Positions 7,974 through 14,728 of a stretch of 14,728 nt of DNA are shown here, piece after piece (the stretch's first letter is position 1; every line of letters starts with the position of its first letter). The notes below the pieces were generated by a model. The model was not told the DNA's origin. It did not search any database and saw only the letters and a program-made list of their open reading frames with translations. The DNA is from a bacterium (GTDB taxonomy: Bacteria > Spirochaetota > UBA4802 > UBA5550), in NCBI GenBank assembly GCA_024224995.1, contig JAAENB010001244.1:1-14728 (forward strand), in the 5' to 3' direction. A program made the position numbers and the translations under genes.

Positions 7974-8003
7974 TTGTACAAATGAAAATTCTATGTGCAC
8001 ATA
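7974..8003. promoter_or_regulatory. Pair of short palindromes, possible operator
   Basis: TTGTACAA (7974-7981) and TATGTGCACATA (7992-8003) are both perfect palindromes whose centres lie 20 bp apart, about two helical turns. They lie 50-80 bp upstream of the fumarase -35 box. Neither matches the FNR, CRP or Rex consensus well. Confidence 0.3.
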
Positions 8004-8085
8004 ACAGTCGCCTTTCGTCAAAGAATTTGTTTTTTTGAATAATTTTTATTATTTTAATTGACAAAATAAAACCTATGGTGTCTGG

Positions 8086-8135
8086 TTAGGACTCCTAAGA
8101 ACGATATTTGGTAGTAACCAGATCAGGAATCCTTA
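8086..8135. promoter_or_regulatory. Two copies of a 13-bp palindrome, possible operator pair
   Basis: TTAGGACTCCTAA (8086-8098) is a perfect 6+1+6 palindrome and TCAGGAATCCTTA (8123-8135) is a near copy (10 of 13 bases); the shared form is TnAGGAnTCCTnA. The copies start 37 bp apart. An extra 8-bp inverted repeat, TCTGGTTA at 8081-8088 with TAACCAGA at 8115-8122, overlaps the first copy and abuts the second. A TTGACA lies 23 bp upstream at 8058-8063. The arrangement is what a repressor or activator site upstream of sdhCAB would look like. Confidence 0.4.
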
Positions 8136-8215
8136 CTATCTGCATTACACGCTGCTGCATTGAAATTGAATTTACATTCTTAAATCTTGAAAACTTTGTT
8201 TCTGTATTGAATTTA

Positions 8216-8259
8216 TAAAAAATATATATTTTCTTTGTAAAAAATTTATATTTTCTTTA
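8216..8259 (+). repeat. 22-bp tandem repeat, two copies (20/22 identical)
   Basis: The units 8216-8237 and 8238-8259 both read TAAAAAAT, A or T, then ATATTTTCTTT, and differ at two positions. They continue into shorter units of 11-13 bp built on TAAAAAATTTATA up to about 8307. The stretch is almost pure A/T and could be curved or easily melted DNA upstream of sdhC. Slippage-born low complexity is the simplest explanation. Confidence 0.65.
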
Positions 8260-8314
8260 TAAAAGATTTATATAAAAAATTTATATAGAATTTATATAAA
8301 ATTTATTTGGAATA

Positions 8315-8413
8315 TAATGGTTAACATGATTGTTGCGTAAAAAAATGTAATGGTTAACATGATTGTAATATAACAAAATATAAAATTTTACATGATTGTA
8401 ACATGAAAAAATA
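8315..8413 (+). repeat. Three 33-bp tandem units upstream of sdhC
   Basis: TAATGGTTAACATGATTGT occurs at 8315-8333 and again at 8348-8366. A third copy keeps ACATGATTGTAA at 8390-8401. The shared ACATGATTGT begins at 8324, 8357 and 8390, so the period is exactly 33 bp. The second halves of units 2 and 3 are also alike (AACAAAATA and ATGAAAAAATA). The array ends at the base where the next in-frame ATG begins and 20 bp before the preferred sdhC start. It may be a recent tandem duplication of the leader or a set of phased binding sites. It is too short and has no spacer diversity for a CRISPR array. Confidence 0.75.
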
Positions 8414-8433
8414 TGTTTTATCAAGGAATAAAA

Positions 8434-9117
8434 ATGAAACAAGGAATCTGGTTTTATCTTTCATCTTCTATTGGGAAAAAACAGGTTATGGCGGTAACAG
8501 GATTTTGCTGTATCCTTTTTTTCCTCGTCCCTCACTTTATTGGGATCATGTTGTTTCACCTGGGTCCCGAGACCTTTAATGGGTATGCCGCAAAACTGCA
8601 GCAGCTCGGTATTATTATGAGGTCTGCGGAAGTTTTTTTGGTTATAATTTTTTTAACCCATATTCTGTTTGGGCTCCGGGTGGTTGTGGAGAACCGGATC
8701 GCGCGCGGAGGCAGTTACTATAAGTATTCTTCTTCAAAAAAACGGACTCTATCCGGAAGAACCATGCCCTATACCGGCGCAATTATCATTGTTTTTGTTA
8801 TGCTTCACCTCTTTGATTTTACGCTGGTGGATCATGCGGCATTGAGCCCGGTAGTCGGCGGAAATGATCTTGGGCTGTATGGAATTGTTGCCAACAGTCT
8901 TTTGCTGCCGGTAACGGCAGCCGGGTACGGTATTGCCGTTCTGGCAGTGGGGCTTCATTTAAGCCATGCTTTTCAAAGCTCGTTCCAAACGGTTGGAATG
9001 TCGCGTGAAGATTTTATGGTCTGGATCAAAAGGGCCGGTGTTCTTGTTGGTTTGATATTTGCCATAGGGTTCTTGAGTATCCCTGTTGCGATTAATGTTA
9101 AATTCGGAAGTTTTTAA
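8434..9117 (+). CDS. sdhC: Succinate dehydrogenase/fumarate reductase cytochrome b558 subunit
   Basis: A membrane anchor of the b558 family (single subunit, five helices), 227 residues from the preferred ATG. It ties SdhAB to the quinone pool through haem b. Predicted helices lie at about 19-40, 65-85, 113-132, 155-178 and 199-220. Histidines within or next to helices (H34, H76, H125, H175, H178) include the expected ligands for two haems. HPLC-like start context: AAGGA at 8423-8427 lies six bases before this ATG, while the upstream ATG at 8413 adds seven residues but has no ribosome binding site and overlaps the 33-bp repeat. It is first of sdhCAB, with 52 A-rich bases before sdhA. Whether the complex works as dehydrogenase or as fumarate reductase is undecided from sequence. 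Confidence 0.92.
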   Translation: MKQGIWFYLSSSIGKKQVMAVTGFCCILFFLVPHFIGIMLFHLGPETFNGYAAKLQQLGIIMRSAEVFLVIIFLTHILFGLRVVVENRIARGGSYYKYSSSKKRTLSGRTMPYTGAIIIVFVMLHLFDFTLVDHAALSPVVGGNDLGLYGIVANSLLLPVTAAGYGIAVLAVGLHLSHAFQSSFQTVGMSREDFMVWIKRAGVLVGLIFAIGFLSIPVAINVKFGSF

Positions 9118-9131
9118 TAAGCAAATAAAAT

Positions 9132-9163
9132 ATAAATAAAAGAAATATAATAAATAAAAGAAA
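9132..9163 (+). repeat. 14-bp direct repeat in the sdhC-sdhA gap
   Basis: ATAAATAAAAGAAA occurs at 9132-9145 and 9150-9163 inside a spacer made only of A, T and a few G. There is no GGAGG-type ribosome binding site before sdhA, so this A/purine-rich tract probably serves translation initiation, as A-rich leaders do for ribosomal protein S1 binding. Confidence 0.5.
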
Positions 9164-9169
9164 AAAATT

Positions 9170-11086
9170 ATGAAAATATTAGATGCCAAAATACCATCGG
9201 GACCTATTGAAAAAAAATGGTCAAATCACAAATTTAACATGAAGCTGGTGAATCCTTCCAACAAAAGAAAATATAAAGTCATTGTTGTTGGAACGGGACT
9301 TGCCGGCGCGTCCGCGTCGGCAACCTTAGCTGAACTCGGATACCAGGTCCATACATTCAGTTTTCACGACTCTCCGCGCCGGGCACACAGTATCGCGGCC
9401 CAGGGCGGCATAAACGCCGCGAAAAACTATCAAAATGACGGTGACAGTATTTACCGGCTTTTTTATGATACCGTAAAAGGTGGAGATTTTCGTTCCCGGG
9501 AAGCAAATGTATACCGGCTGGCCGAAATAAGCAATTCAATAATTGACCAGTGCGTTGCCCAGGGGGTTCCCTTTGCCCGGGAATACGGCGGACTTCTCGA
9601 TAATCGCTCCTTTGGCGGAGCCCAGGTCTCACGAACTTTTTATGCCCGGGGACAAACAGGGCAGCAGCTTCTTCTTGGAGCATACAGCGCTCTCATGAAA
9701 GAAACCGCGCGGAAGGGCGTTACGCTTTTCAGCAGGAAAGAAATACTGGAAATTATTGTTTTAAACGGCAAAGCCCGGGGGATCGTTGTGCGTGATACAA
9801 TTACCGGAAAGATTGAATCTCATACCGGTGATGCTGTTGTTCTGGCTACAGGCGGTTACGGCAATGTGTTCAACCTGTCTACCAATGCCATGAAAAGTAA
9901 TGTTACTGCGGCGTGGAAAGCCCATAAAAAAGGTGCGTTTTTCGCGAATCCATGTTACACGCAGATTCATCCCACCTGTATTCCCGTACACGGAGATTAT
10001 CAATCAAAGCTCACACTCATGAGTGAGAGTCTGCGTAATGACGGAAGGATCTGGGTTCCCAAAAAAGAAGGGGACAAACGGAATCCCGCTGAAATCCCCG
10101 AACATGAACGTGATTATTATCTTGAACGAAAATATCCGAGTTTTGGAAATCTTGTTCCCCGGGACCTGGCCTCACGCAACGCGAAAATGCAGTGTGATGC
10201 CGGGAAAGGAGTAGGGGAAACGGGTCGAGCTGTCTATCTTGATTTCGCCGATGCCATAAAGCGTCTGGGTAATGAAACCATTGGTGCGCGGTACGGCAAT
10301 CTTTTTGAAATGTATAACCGTATAACTGACGATGATCCCTATGAAAAACCCATGATGATATATCCTGCTGTCCATTATACAATGGGCGGGCTCTGGGTAG
10401 ATTATAATCTTATGAGTACCATCCCCGGTCTTTTTGTCCTGGGAGAAGCAAATTTTTCCGATCATGGAGCGAACCGTCTTGGGGCAAGCGCGCTTATGCA
10501 GGGGCTGGCCGATGGCTACTATATTATTCCGTATACCATTGGTGATTATCTCGCAGGCGCGTCCCTGGAGAATCTCAGCGGAGATGAATCCGCAATAAAA
10601 GATGAAGAAAAAAAATGTTCCGAAAAAATTGAAACGCTGCTCTCTATTAAGGGGAAAAGAACTGTTGATGATTTTCATAGAGAACTTGGTCTTCTTCTCT
10701 GGGAAGATTGCGGTATGTCGAGAAATGAAGAGGGACTTAAAAAGGCTCAGGCCAGGATACCGGAGATACAGGATGAATTTTGGAAAAATGTCTCCATAAC
10801 GGGAAGCAGCCAAACCCTGAATGAGACTCTTGAAAAGGCGGAGCGTGTTGCCGATTTTCTTGAGTTTTCCGAGCTCCTGGTTGAAGACGCGCTTAACCGT
10901 AAAGAGTCGTGCGGCGGCCATTTTAGAGAAGAGAGCCAAACAGAAGAAGGAGAAGCGCTTCGCAATGACCATGACTACACCTGTGTTTCCGCATGGGAGT
11001 TTAAGGGTGTTGGTGAAAAAGCGAAACTTCATAAAGAAGAACTTGTTTTTGAAGAAATATCTTTAACACAGAGGTCGTACAAGTAA
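9170..11086 (+). CDS. sdhA: Succinate dehydrogenase/fumarate reductase flavoprotein subunit
   Basis: The 638-residue catalytic subunit interconverting succinate and fumarate on the cytoplasmic side of the membrane. Domains: FAD-binding GTGLAG (41-46), [14 protein letters not shown] with H73 as the likely covalent FAD attachment site, the capping domain with HPTCIP and [10 protein letters not shown], the catalytic arginine loop PRDLASRN, then [10 protein letters not shown] and the FAD-closing [18 protein letters not shown], and a helical C-terminus. The N-terminal extension ([16 protein letters not shown]) is typical of the b558-type enzymes of Bacteroidota and related phyla, which supports the ATG at 9170 despite the weak ribosome binding site. 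The stop overlaps the sdhB start by one base (TAATG). Confidence 0.96.
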   Translation: MKILDAKIPSGPIEKKWSNHKFNMKLVNPSNKRKYKVIVVGTGLAGASASATLAELGYQVHTFSFHDSPRRAHSIAAQGGINAAKNYQNDGDSIYRLFYDTVKGGDFRSREANVYRLAEISNSIIDQCVAQGVPFAREYGGLLDNRSFGGAQVSRTFYARGQTGQQLLLGAYSALMKETARKGVTLFSRKEILEIIVLNGKARGIVVRDTITGKIESHTGDAVVLATGGYGNVFNLSTNAMKSNVTAAWKAHKKGAFFANPCYTQIHPTCIPVHGDYQSKLTLMSESLRNDGRIWVPKKEGDKRNPAEIPEHERDYYLERKYPSFGNLVPRDLASRNAKMQCDAGKGVGETGRAVYLDFADAIKRLGNETIGARYGNLFEMYNRITDDDPYEKPMMIYPAVHYTMGGLWVDYNLMSTIPGLFVLGEANFSDHGANRLGASALMQGLADGYYIIPYTIGDYLAGASLENLSGDESAIKDEEKKCSEKIETLLSIKGKRTVDDFHRELGLLLWEDCGMSRNEEGLKKAQARIPEIQDEFWKNVSITGSSQTLNETLEKAERVADFLEFSELLVEDALNRKESCGGHFREESQTEEGEALRNDHDYTCVSAWEFKGVGEKAKLHKEELVFEEISLTQRSYK

Positions 11087-11841
11087 TGTCAAAAAAAATT
11101 AACATTGTACTAAAAGTCTGGCGGCAAAAAAGTGCCAAAGAAAAAGGAAAATTTGAGAAATACCATGCTGAGGATATCGATGAAAATGCATCATTTCTTG
11201 AAATGCTTGATGTGGTGAATGAGCGTCTTACCCTCTCCGGTGAAGAAGCCATCGCCTTTGAACACGATTGCCGGGAAGGGATTTGCGGATGCTGCGGAGC
11301 AGTTGTTAACGGGAGACCCCACGGGCCAATGGAAAACACTACACTGTGCCAGCTGCACATGCGGAAATTCAAGAATAATGACACTATTGTGATTGAGCCC
11401 TTTAAGGCTAAACCCTTTCGTGTTGTTCGGGACCTGGTTATTGACCGGAGTGCTTTTGACGGTATCATATCATCGGGAGGATTTATCTCAATTAAAACCG
11501 GTTCCGCTCCTGACGCGAACAGTATGGCCGTAAAAAAACAAAACGCGGAAATGGCTATGGACGCCGCTGCCTGTATTGGATGCGGAGCCTGTGTGGCTGC
11601 GTGCCCTAACGCGTCAGCAATGCTTTTTACTTCAGCGAAGATTAACCAGCTGGGCCTGCTGCCGCAGGGACAGCCGGAAAGAACCAGCAGGGTGCGGAAT
11701 ATGATATCTCAAATGGAAGGCGAAGGTTTCGGGAATTGTTCCAATGAACAGGAATGTTCCGAGGTTTGTCCAAAGGGGATCAAAATTTTAAATATCGCGC
11801 GGATGAACTGGGAATTTTTAAAAGCGAACATTGTTACTTGA
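11086..11841 (+). CDS. sdhB: Succinate dehydrogenase/fumarate reductase iron-sulfur subunit
   Basis: The 251-residue electron-transfer subunit between FAD and the haem/quinone anchor. All three clusters can be placed: [2Fe-2S] with C62, C67, C70 ([10 protein letters not shown]) and C88; [4Fe-4S] with C163, C166, C169 (CIGCGAC) and C228; [3Fe-4S] with C173, C218 and C224. The extra cysteine C69 next to the [2Fe-2S] ligand (GCCG instead of GSC or GTC) is of note. The start codon overlaps the sdhA stop (TAATG), so translation is coupled. A double hairpin follows the stop codon within 10 bases. Confidence 0.96.
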   Translation: MSKKINIVLKVWRQKSAKEKGKFEKYHAEDIDENASFLEMLDVVNERLTLSGEEAIAFEHDCREGICGCCGAVVNGRPHGPMENTTLCQLHMRKFKNNDTIVIEPFKAKPFRVVRDLVIDRSAFDGIISSGGFISIKTGSAPDANSMAVKKQNAEMAMDAAACIGCGACVAACPNASAMLFTSAKINQLGLLPQGQPERTSRVRNMISQMEGEGFGNCSNEQECSEVCPKGIKILNIARMNWEFLKANIVT

Positions 11842-11850
11842 ATTTTTAAA

Positions 11851-11913
11851 GCGCCGCTAACGCGGCGCTGGGGATGGGGGTTAAGGGGGCGAAGCCCCCT
11901 TAACCCCCATCCC
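11851..11913 (+). terminator. Double hairpin between sdhB and the CBS gene (terminator- or attenuator-like)
   Basis: Two stems stand back to back. The first pairs GCGCCGC (11851-11857) with GCGGCGC (11862-11868) over a TAAC loop. The second is a perfect 20-bp stem, GGGATGGGGGTTAAGGGGGC (11871-11890), closed by GAA and its complement (11894-11913). Neither is followed by a T-run on the plus strand, so complete termination is doubtful; partial termination, protection of sdhCAB mRNA or uncoupling from the downstream genes is more likely. On the minus strand the first stem is followed by TTTAAAAATT. The GGGGGCGAAGCCCCC core suggests a dispersed genomic repeat. Confidence 0.7.
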
Positions 11914-11945
11914 TTGTATTAAAATATAGAAGGAGAAGGGTCAAC

Positions 11946-12422
11946 ATGGATTATGATTATGAGAAGCGATTCTGGGATGGTACTGTTGGGCAGGTTCGGC
12001 TGCAGCAGCCTGTTCCCGTATCAATTGATGCTCCCATTGAAACAGCTGTTTTAAAGATGAAAGAGATGGAGATTGCCTGTATTGTTGTCGTGGATGCTGA
12101 GAGTAAATTAAAAGGGATTGTTACGATTGGAGATATAATGAACAGTTATGTGGGATCAACCCTTCCCGGTGATGAAGAAATTAAGTCAATAATGACAGCA
12201 GATCCCGCGACCATTCCGCCCACTACCACAATGGAAAAAGCGGCTGAAATATTTTACTCAAACAAATTTCGTCACCTGCCGGTTGTGGATGATGAGGACA
12301 GGGTACTTGGTGTTTTGACCTTTCATAATCTTTTTGATTACATGGCTGAACATATGCCGGCTGAGATTCTTAATCTTCCGCCCGACAGCACTCTTATTGC
12401 AAGTCAAAAATCAGGAGGATAA
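11946..12422 (+). CDS. Two-CBS-domain protein
   Basis: A 158-residue soluble protein made of a CBS pair (Bateman module): CBS1 at about 14-70 (VSIDAPIETAVLKM then CIVVVD and GIVTIGDI) and CBS2 at about 80-135 (SIMTADPATIPPTTTMEKAA then HLPVVDDEDRVLGVLT). Such modules bind adenine nucleotides, S-adenosylmethionine or NAD and regulate partner proteins. No catalytic or DNA-binding domain is attached; a short tail (residues 136-158) ends in Gly-Gly codons that also form the korA ribosome binding site. The start has AGGAG/GAAGGG upstream. The stop lies only 4 nt before korA, so it is made together with KorAB and may sense energy state for that enzyme. This is inference from context; the ligand is unknown. 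Confidence 0.88.
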   Translation: MDYDYEKRFWDGTVGQVRLQQPVPVSIDAPIETAVLKMKEMEIACIVVVDAESKLKGIVTIGDIMNSYVGSTLPGDEEIKSIMTADPATIPPTTTMEKAAEIFYSNKFRHLPVVDDEDRVLGVLTFHNLFDYMAEHMPAEILNLPPDSTLIASQKSGG

Positions 12423-12426
12423 TATA

Positions 12427-14310
12427 ATGACTATTGTAACAGACAAACCACAAGCAGACAGTGAATTTATTGATGAAATAATTCCCAATGAAGATAAAGA
12501 AGTAAAAACAAATGTTGTTATCCGTTTTGCCGGAGATTCGGGAGATGGTATGCAGATTGTTGGAGAACTTTTTTCCGACACCAGCGCCCTTGCGGGTAAT
12601 AACCTTAATACGTTTCCCGATTTTCCTTCGGAAATACGGGCTCCTGCCGGGTCACTTCCCGGAGTCTCGGGATTTCAAATTAATCTTGGCAGTGTGGATA
12701 TTTATACCCATGGAGACCGGCCCGATGTCCTGGTTGCCATGAATCCCGCGGCTTTGAAGGTGAACATTCCCGAATTGAAAACAGGTGGACTTCTTATTGT
12801 TAATACCGGCGCTTTTACCGAAACGAATATCAAAAAAGCTTTTTATGATTCATCTCCACTGGATGACCCAAAGCTTTCAGAGGACTATGTGCTTGTTGCC
12901 GTAGATCTTAATGAACTGACAAAAGAAGCGCTTAAAGATTCACCTCTTAAAACAGCTGAAAAGTTGCGGTGTAAGAACTTTTTCGCCCTGGGGATCGCGT
13001 ATTGGGCGTATTCAAGGTCTATAGACAATACTCTTGAATGGATCAACAATAAATGGAAAAAAAAGCCGGCTGTTGCGGAAGCCAATTCCGCGGTTGTAAA
13101 GGCCGGCTATTACCTGGGAGAGGCTGCTGAAATTTTCATACCGCAATACGAAATAAAAAAAGCCGTAAAGGAGAACGGGTATTACCGGAAAGTAAACGGG
13201 AATGAAGCAATTGCCATTGGTTTGATCGCGGCTTCAGAGAACTGCTGGCGCGACATTGTTCTGGGCAGTTATCCTATTACCCCGGCCACTTCAATTCTTG
13301 AGACTCTTGCGAAACATAAAAATTTTAACGTTAAAACTGTTCAGGCGGAAGATGAAATCGCGGCAATTGGTGTTGCAATTGGCGCTTCATATGCCGGAAG
13401 CCTGGGCGTTACAACAACAAGCGGTCCCGGTCTCTGTCTAAAATCGGAAGCCCTTGGACTGGCTGTTATCGCGGAACTACCGCTCATTGTCGTTAACGTT
13501 ATGCGGGCGGGCCCCAGTACCGGGCTTCCTACCAAAACCGAACAGGGGGATCTGCTCCAGGCTCTGTATGGGCGGAACGGTGAATCACCGGTTACGGTCC
13601 TTGCTGCCTCTTCACCGGCAGATTGTTTCGATACAGCTCTTGAAGCGGTTCGTATCGCCATAAAATACCGGACGCCGGTTCTCATCCTTTCGGACAGTTA
13701 TATTGCGAATGGGTCCGAGCCATGGCGCATCCCCGGTGTTGGGGATCTTCCGGATCTATCTGTGGAGCCGATTAAATACGGAGAAGAGTATATTCCCTAT
13801 GAGCGGGACAGTGAAACCCTGGCCCGCCGCCTGGCAATTCCCGGACGCCCGGGGTTTGAACACAGGATTGGAGGCCTCGAAAAAGACGAGTCCGGTACCG
13901 TGACCTATGACGCAGACAACCATGATAAAATGGTACGGATCCGGGCTGAAAAAATAGAACGGATTGCCGAGTCTTATGAGCCATTGCTTGTTAATGGGCC
14001 GGAAAGCGGGAAACTGCTTGTTTTAGGCTGGGGAAGTACCTATGGAAGCATAACCAGTGCCGTAAACAATCTTCGTAATGAAGGGGAATCGGTAAGTTCA
14101 CTGCACCTGCGTTCTCTTAATCCCCTTCCTCTGGACCTGGGAGACATCTTGAGAAATTTTGACCAGGTTCTGGTCCCGGAAATAAACCTGGGACAGCTGG
14201 CCATGATTCTTAGAAGCAAGTATCTTCTTGATATAAAAAGTTTCAACAAGGTCCATGGGAAAAACTTTACGATATCCGATATTACGGAAAAGATCAGGGA
14301 AATGTTGTAA
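12427..14310 (+). CDS. korA: 2-oxoglutarate:ferredoxin oxidoreductase, alpha subunit (gamma-alpha fusion)
   Basis: A 627-residue subunit that, with KorB, interconverts 2-oxoglutarate plus CoA and succinyl-CoA plus CO2 using ferredoxin. The N-terminal gamma domain (about 28-240) shows RFAGDSGDGMQIVG and the FPSEIRAPAG block. The alpha part (about 255-627) shows YPITPAT (282-288), the TSGPG loop (331-335) and GLPTKTEQGDLLQALYGRNG (366-385), typical of KorA rather than of pyruvate oxidoreductases. The start at 12427 is set by AGGAGG at 12414-12419; an in-frame upstream ATG at 12334 would lie inside the CBS gene and has no ribosome binding site. The gene lies 4 nt after the CBS gene. Other 2-oxoacids cannot be excluded. 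Confidence 0.93.
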   Translation: MTIVTDKPQADSEFIDEIIPNEDKEVKTNVVIRFAGDSGDGMQIVGELFSDTSALAGNNLNTFPDFPSEIRAPAGSLPGVSGFQINLGSVDIYTHGDRPDVLVAMNPAALKVNIPELKTGGLLIVNTGAFTETNIKKAFYDSSPLDDPKLSEDYVLVAVDLNELTKEALKDSPLKTAEKLRCKNFFALGIAYWAYSRSIDNTLEWINNKWKKKPAVAEANSAVVKAGYYLGEAAEIFIPQYEIKKAVKENGYYRKVNGNEAIAIGLIAASENCWRDIVLGSYPITPATSILETLAKHKNFNVKTVQAEDEIAAIGVAIGASYAGSLGVTTTSGPGLCLKSEALGLAVIAELPLIVVNVMRAGPSTGLPTKTEQGDLLQALYGRNGESPVTVLAASSPADCFDTALEAVRIAIKYRTPVLILSDSYIANGSEPWRIPGVGDLPDLSVEPIKYGEEYIPYERDSETLARRLAIPGRPGFEHRIGGLEKDESGTVTYDADNHDKMVRIRAEKIERIAESYEPLLVNGPESGKLLVLGWGSTYGSITSAVNNLRNEGESVSSLHLRSLNPLPLDLGDILRNFDQVLVPEINLGQLAMILRSKYLLDIKSFNKVHGKNFTISDITEKIREML

Positions 14311-14399
14311 TACTGTAGTGCTCATTTACCGAATGGAGTTTTGCTGAGTATTAAATAGGAACGATAGAATATTATTTTGGAATACTACCAGGAGAAACT

Positions 14400-14728
14400 A
14401 TGTATAATTTGACCTCATCCAGTAATTTAACGCGAAAAGATTTTGTGAGCACCAATGATGTCCGCTGGTGCCCGGGGTGCGGAGATTACGCGATAATCAA
14501 CGCGCTGCAGAGTACTCTTCCCAACCTGGGGATACCGCGGGAAAAATTTGTTTTTGTGAGTGGCATTGGCTGTTCAAGCCGGTTTCCCTATTACATGAAT
14601 ACCTACGGGTTTCATACAATACACGGCAGGGCTCCAACTTTCGCCACGGGGATAAAAGTTGCCAATCCCGATCTTTCGGTTTGGGTAATCACCGGTGACG
14701 GTGACGGTTTGAGTATTGGGGGAAATCA
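14400..14728 (+). CDS. korB: 2-oxoglutarate:ferredoxin oxidoreductase, beta subunit (partial, cut by window end)
   Basis: The first 109 codons of the thiamine-diphosphate-binding beta subunit; the frame is open to the window edge. It has WCPGCGD (23-29) with cluster cysteines C24 and C27, GIGCSSR (55-61) with C58, [10 protein letters not shown] (75-84) and the start of the TPP/Mg motif [11 protein letters not shown] (99-109). These are the usual KorB blocks in the usual order. GGAG (14391-14394) precedes the ATG by five bases. An 89-bp gap separates it from korA, larger than the other gaps of this unit, and holds no clear promoter or hairpin. Confidence 0.94.
   Translation, partial: MYNLTSSSNLTRKDFVSTNDVRWCPGCGDYAIINALQSTLPNLGIPREKFVFVSGIGCSSRFPYYMNTYGFHTIHGRAPTFATGIKVANPDLSVWVITGDGDGLSIGGN

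Larger units (their letters stand above)
7811..8433. other. Gene-free divergent regulatory region between fumarase and sdhC
   Basis: About 620 bp, strongly AT-rich, without a supportable gene or RNA. From left to right it holds the fumarase ribosome binding site and promoter, two short palindromes (TTGTACAA at 7974-7981 and TATGTGCACATA at 7992-8003), a TTGACA on the plus strand at 8058-8063 without a good -10 box, two related 13-bp palindromes (8086-8098 and 8123-8135), a 22-bp tandem repeat (8216-8259) running into short AT-rich units to 8307, and three 33-bp tandem units (8315-8413) that end at the sdhC leader. The density of symmetric and repeated elements suggests regulator binding for both transcription units, but no known regulator's site is recognised. 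Confidence 0.7.

Noticed and set aside
8058..8086. Plus-strand sdh promoter using TTGACA at 8058-8063
   Set aside because: At 17-nt spacing the -10 position reads TCTGGT, only 3/6, so I do not call it a promoter although the -35 box is perfect.
8216..8413. CRISPR-like array upstream of sdhC
   Set aside because: The units are contiguous tandem copies without unique spacers, too few and AT-rich, with no cas genes nearby.
10172..11032. Long minus-strand open frame of 286 codons opposite sdhA
   Set aside because: It lies entirely opposite the well-supported sdhA gene, has no recognisable domain and a biased Phe/Ile/Lys composition typical of an antisense shadow.
11001..11468. 155-codon minus-strand frame across the sdhA-sdhB junction
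   Set aside because: Opposite two genuine genes; Ser-rich shadow without motifs.
11870..11890. G-quadruplex in the G-rich strand of the second sdhB-CBS hairpin
   Set aside because: Only three runs of four or more G occur on one strand before the complementary C-runs, and a perfect 20-bp duplex stem is the more stable fold.
12334..12426. N-terminal extension of KorA from an upstream ATG
   Set aside because: The extension lies inside the CBS coding sequence, has no ribosome binding site and does not resemble KorA; the ATG at 12427 follows a perfect AGGAGG.

Overview
The window (about 14.7 kb, coding DNA of medium GC, AT-rich spacers) looks like ordinary bacterial chromosome whose second half is a central-carbon locus. 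Class I fumarase, an NAD-type isocitrate dehydrogenase, a b558-type succinate dehydrogenase/fumarate reductase and a 2-oxoglutarate:ferredoxin oxidoreductase point to an anaerobic or microaerophilic bacterium with ferredoxin-based metabolism. The phylum is not decided by the sequence. A Bacteroidota/Fibrobacterota-like or Spirochaetota-like host would fit the SdhA N-terminus, the b558-type SdhC and the AAA-ATPase/PD-(D/E)XK remnant, but this is inference.

Left half, all on the minus strand (read right to left): a degraded PD-(D/E)XK-type remnant (4876-5182), an AAA ATPase that seems to lack its middle region (4086-4820), a Gfo/Idh/MocA oxidoreductase overlapping it by 1 nt (3082-4086), a 77-bp near-perfect hairpin (2971-3047), a CaCA-family cation antiporter (1957-2916), an HSP90/HtpG-like chaperone (113-1945) and the first 29 codons of one more gene leaving the window (1-89).

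Right half: fumarase and isocitrate dehydrogenase form a minus-strand pair (7810 to 5183). They diverge from a plus-strand series, sdhCAB (8434-11841), a two-CBS-domain protein (11946-12422), korA (12427-14310) and the start of korB (14400 to the edge). The two units share a gene-free, AT-rich region of about 620 bp (7811-8433). It holds a good fumarase promoter (TTGACA-N17-TAATAT on the minus strand), several short palindromes, two copies of a TnAGGAnTCCTnA palindrome, a 22-bp tandem repeat and three 33-bp tandem units abutting sdhC.

Together these enzymes cover isocitrate <-> 2-oxoglutarate <-> succinyl-CoA (isocitrate dehydrogenase, KorAB) and succinate <-> fumarate <-> malate (SdhCAB, fumarase). 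Direction (oxidative, reductive or split) cannot be read from the DNA. The parts least explained by known annotation are the repeat-rich divergent regulatory region, the double hairpin between sdhB and the CBS gene, the CBS protein itself as a likely nucleotide-sensing partner of KorAB, and the eroded ATPase/nuclease area. I see no strong case for a wholly new multi-gene system.
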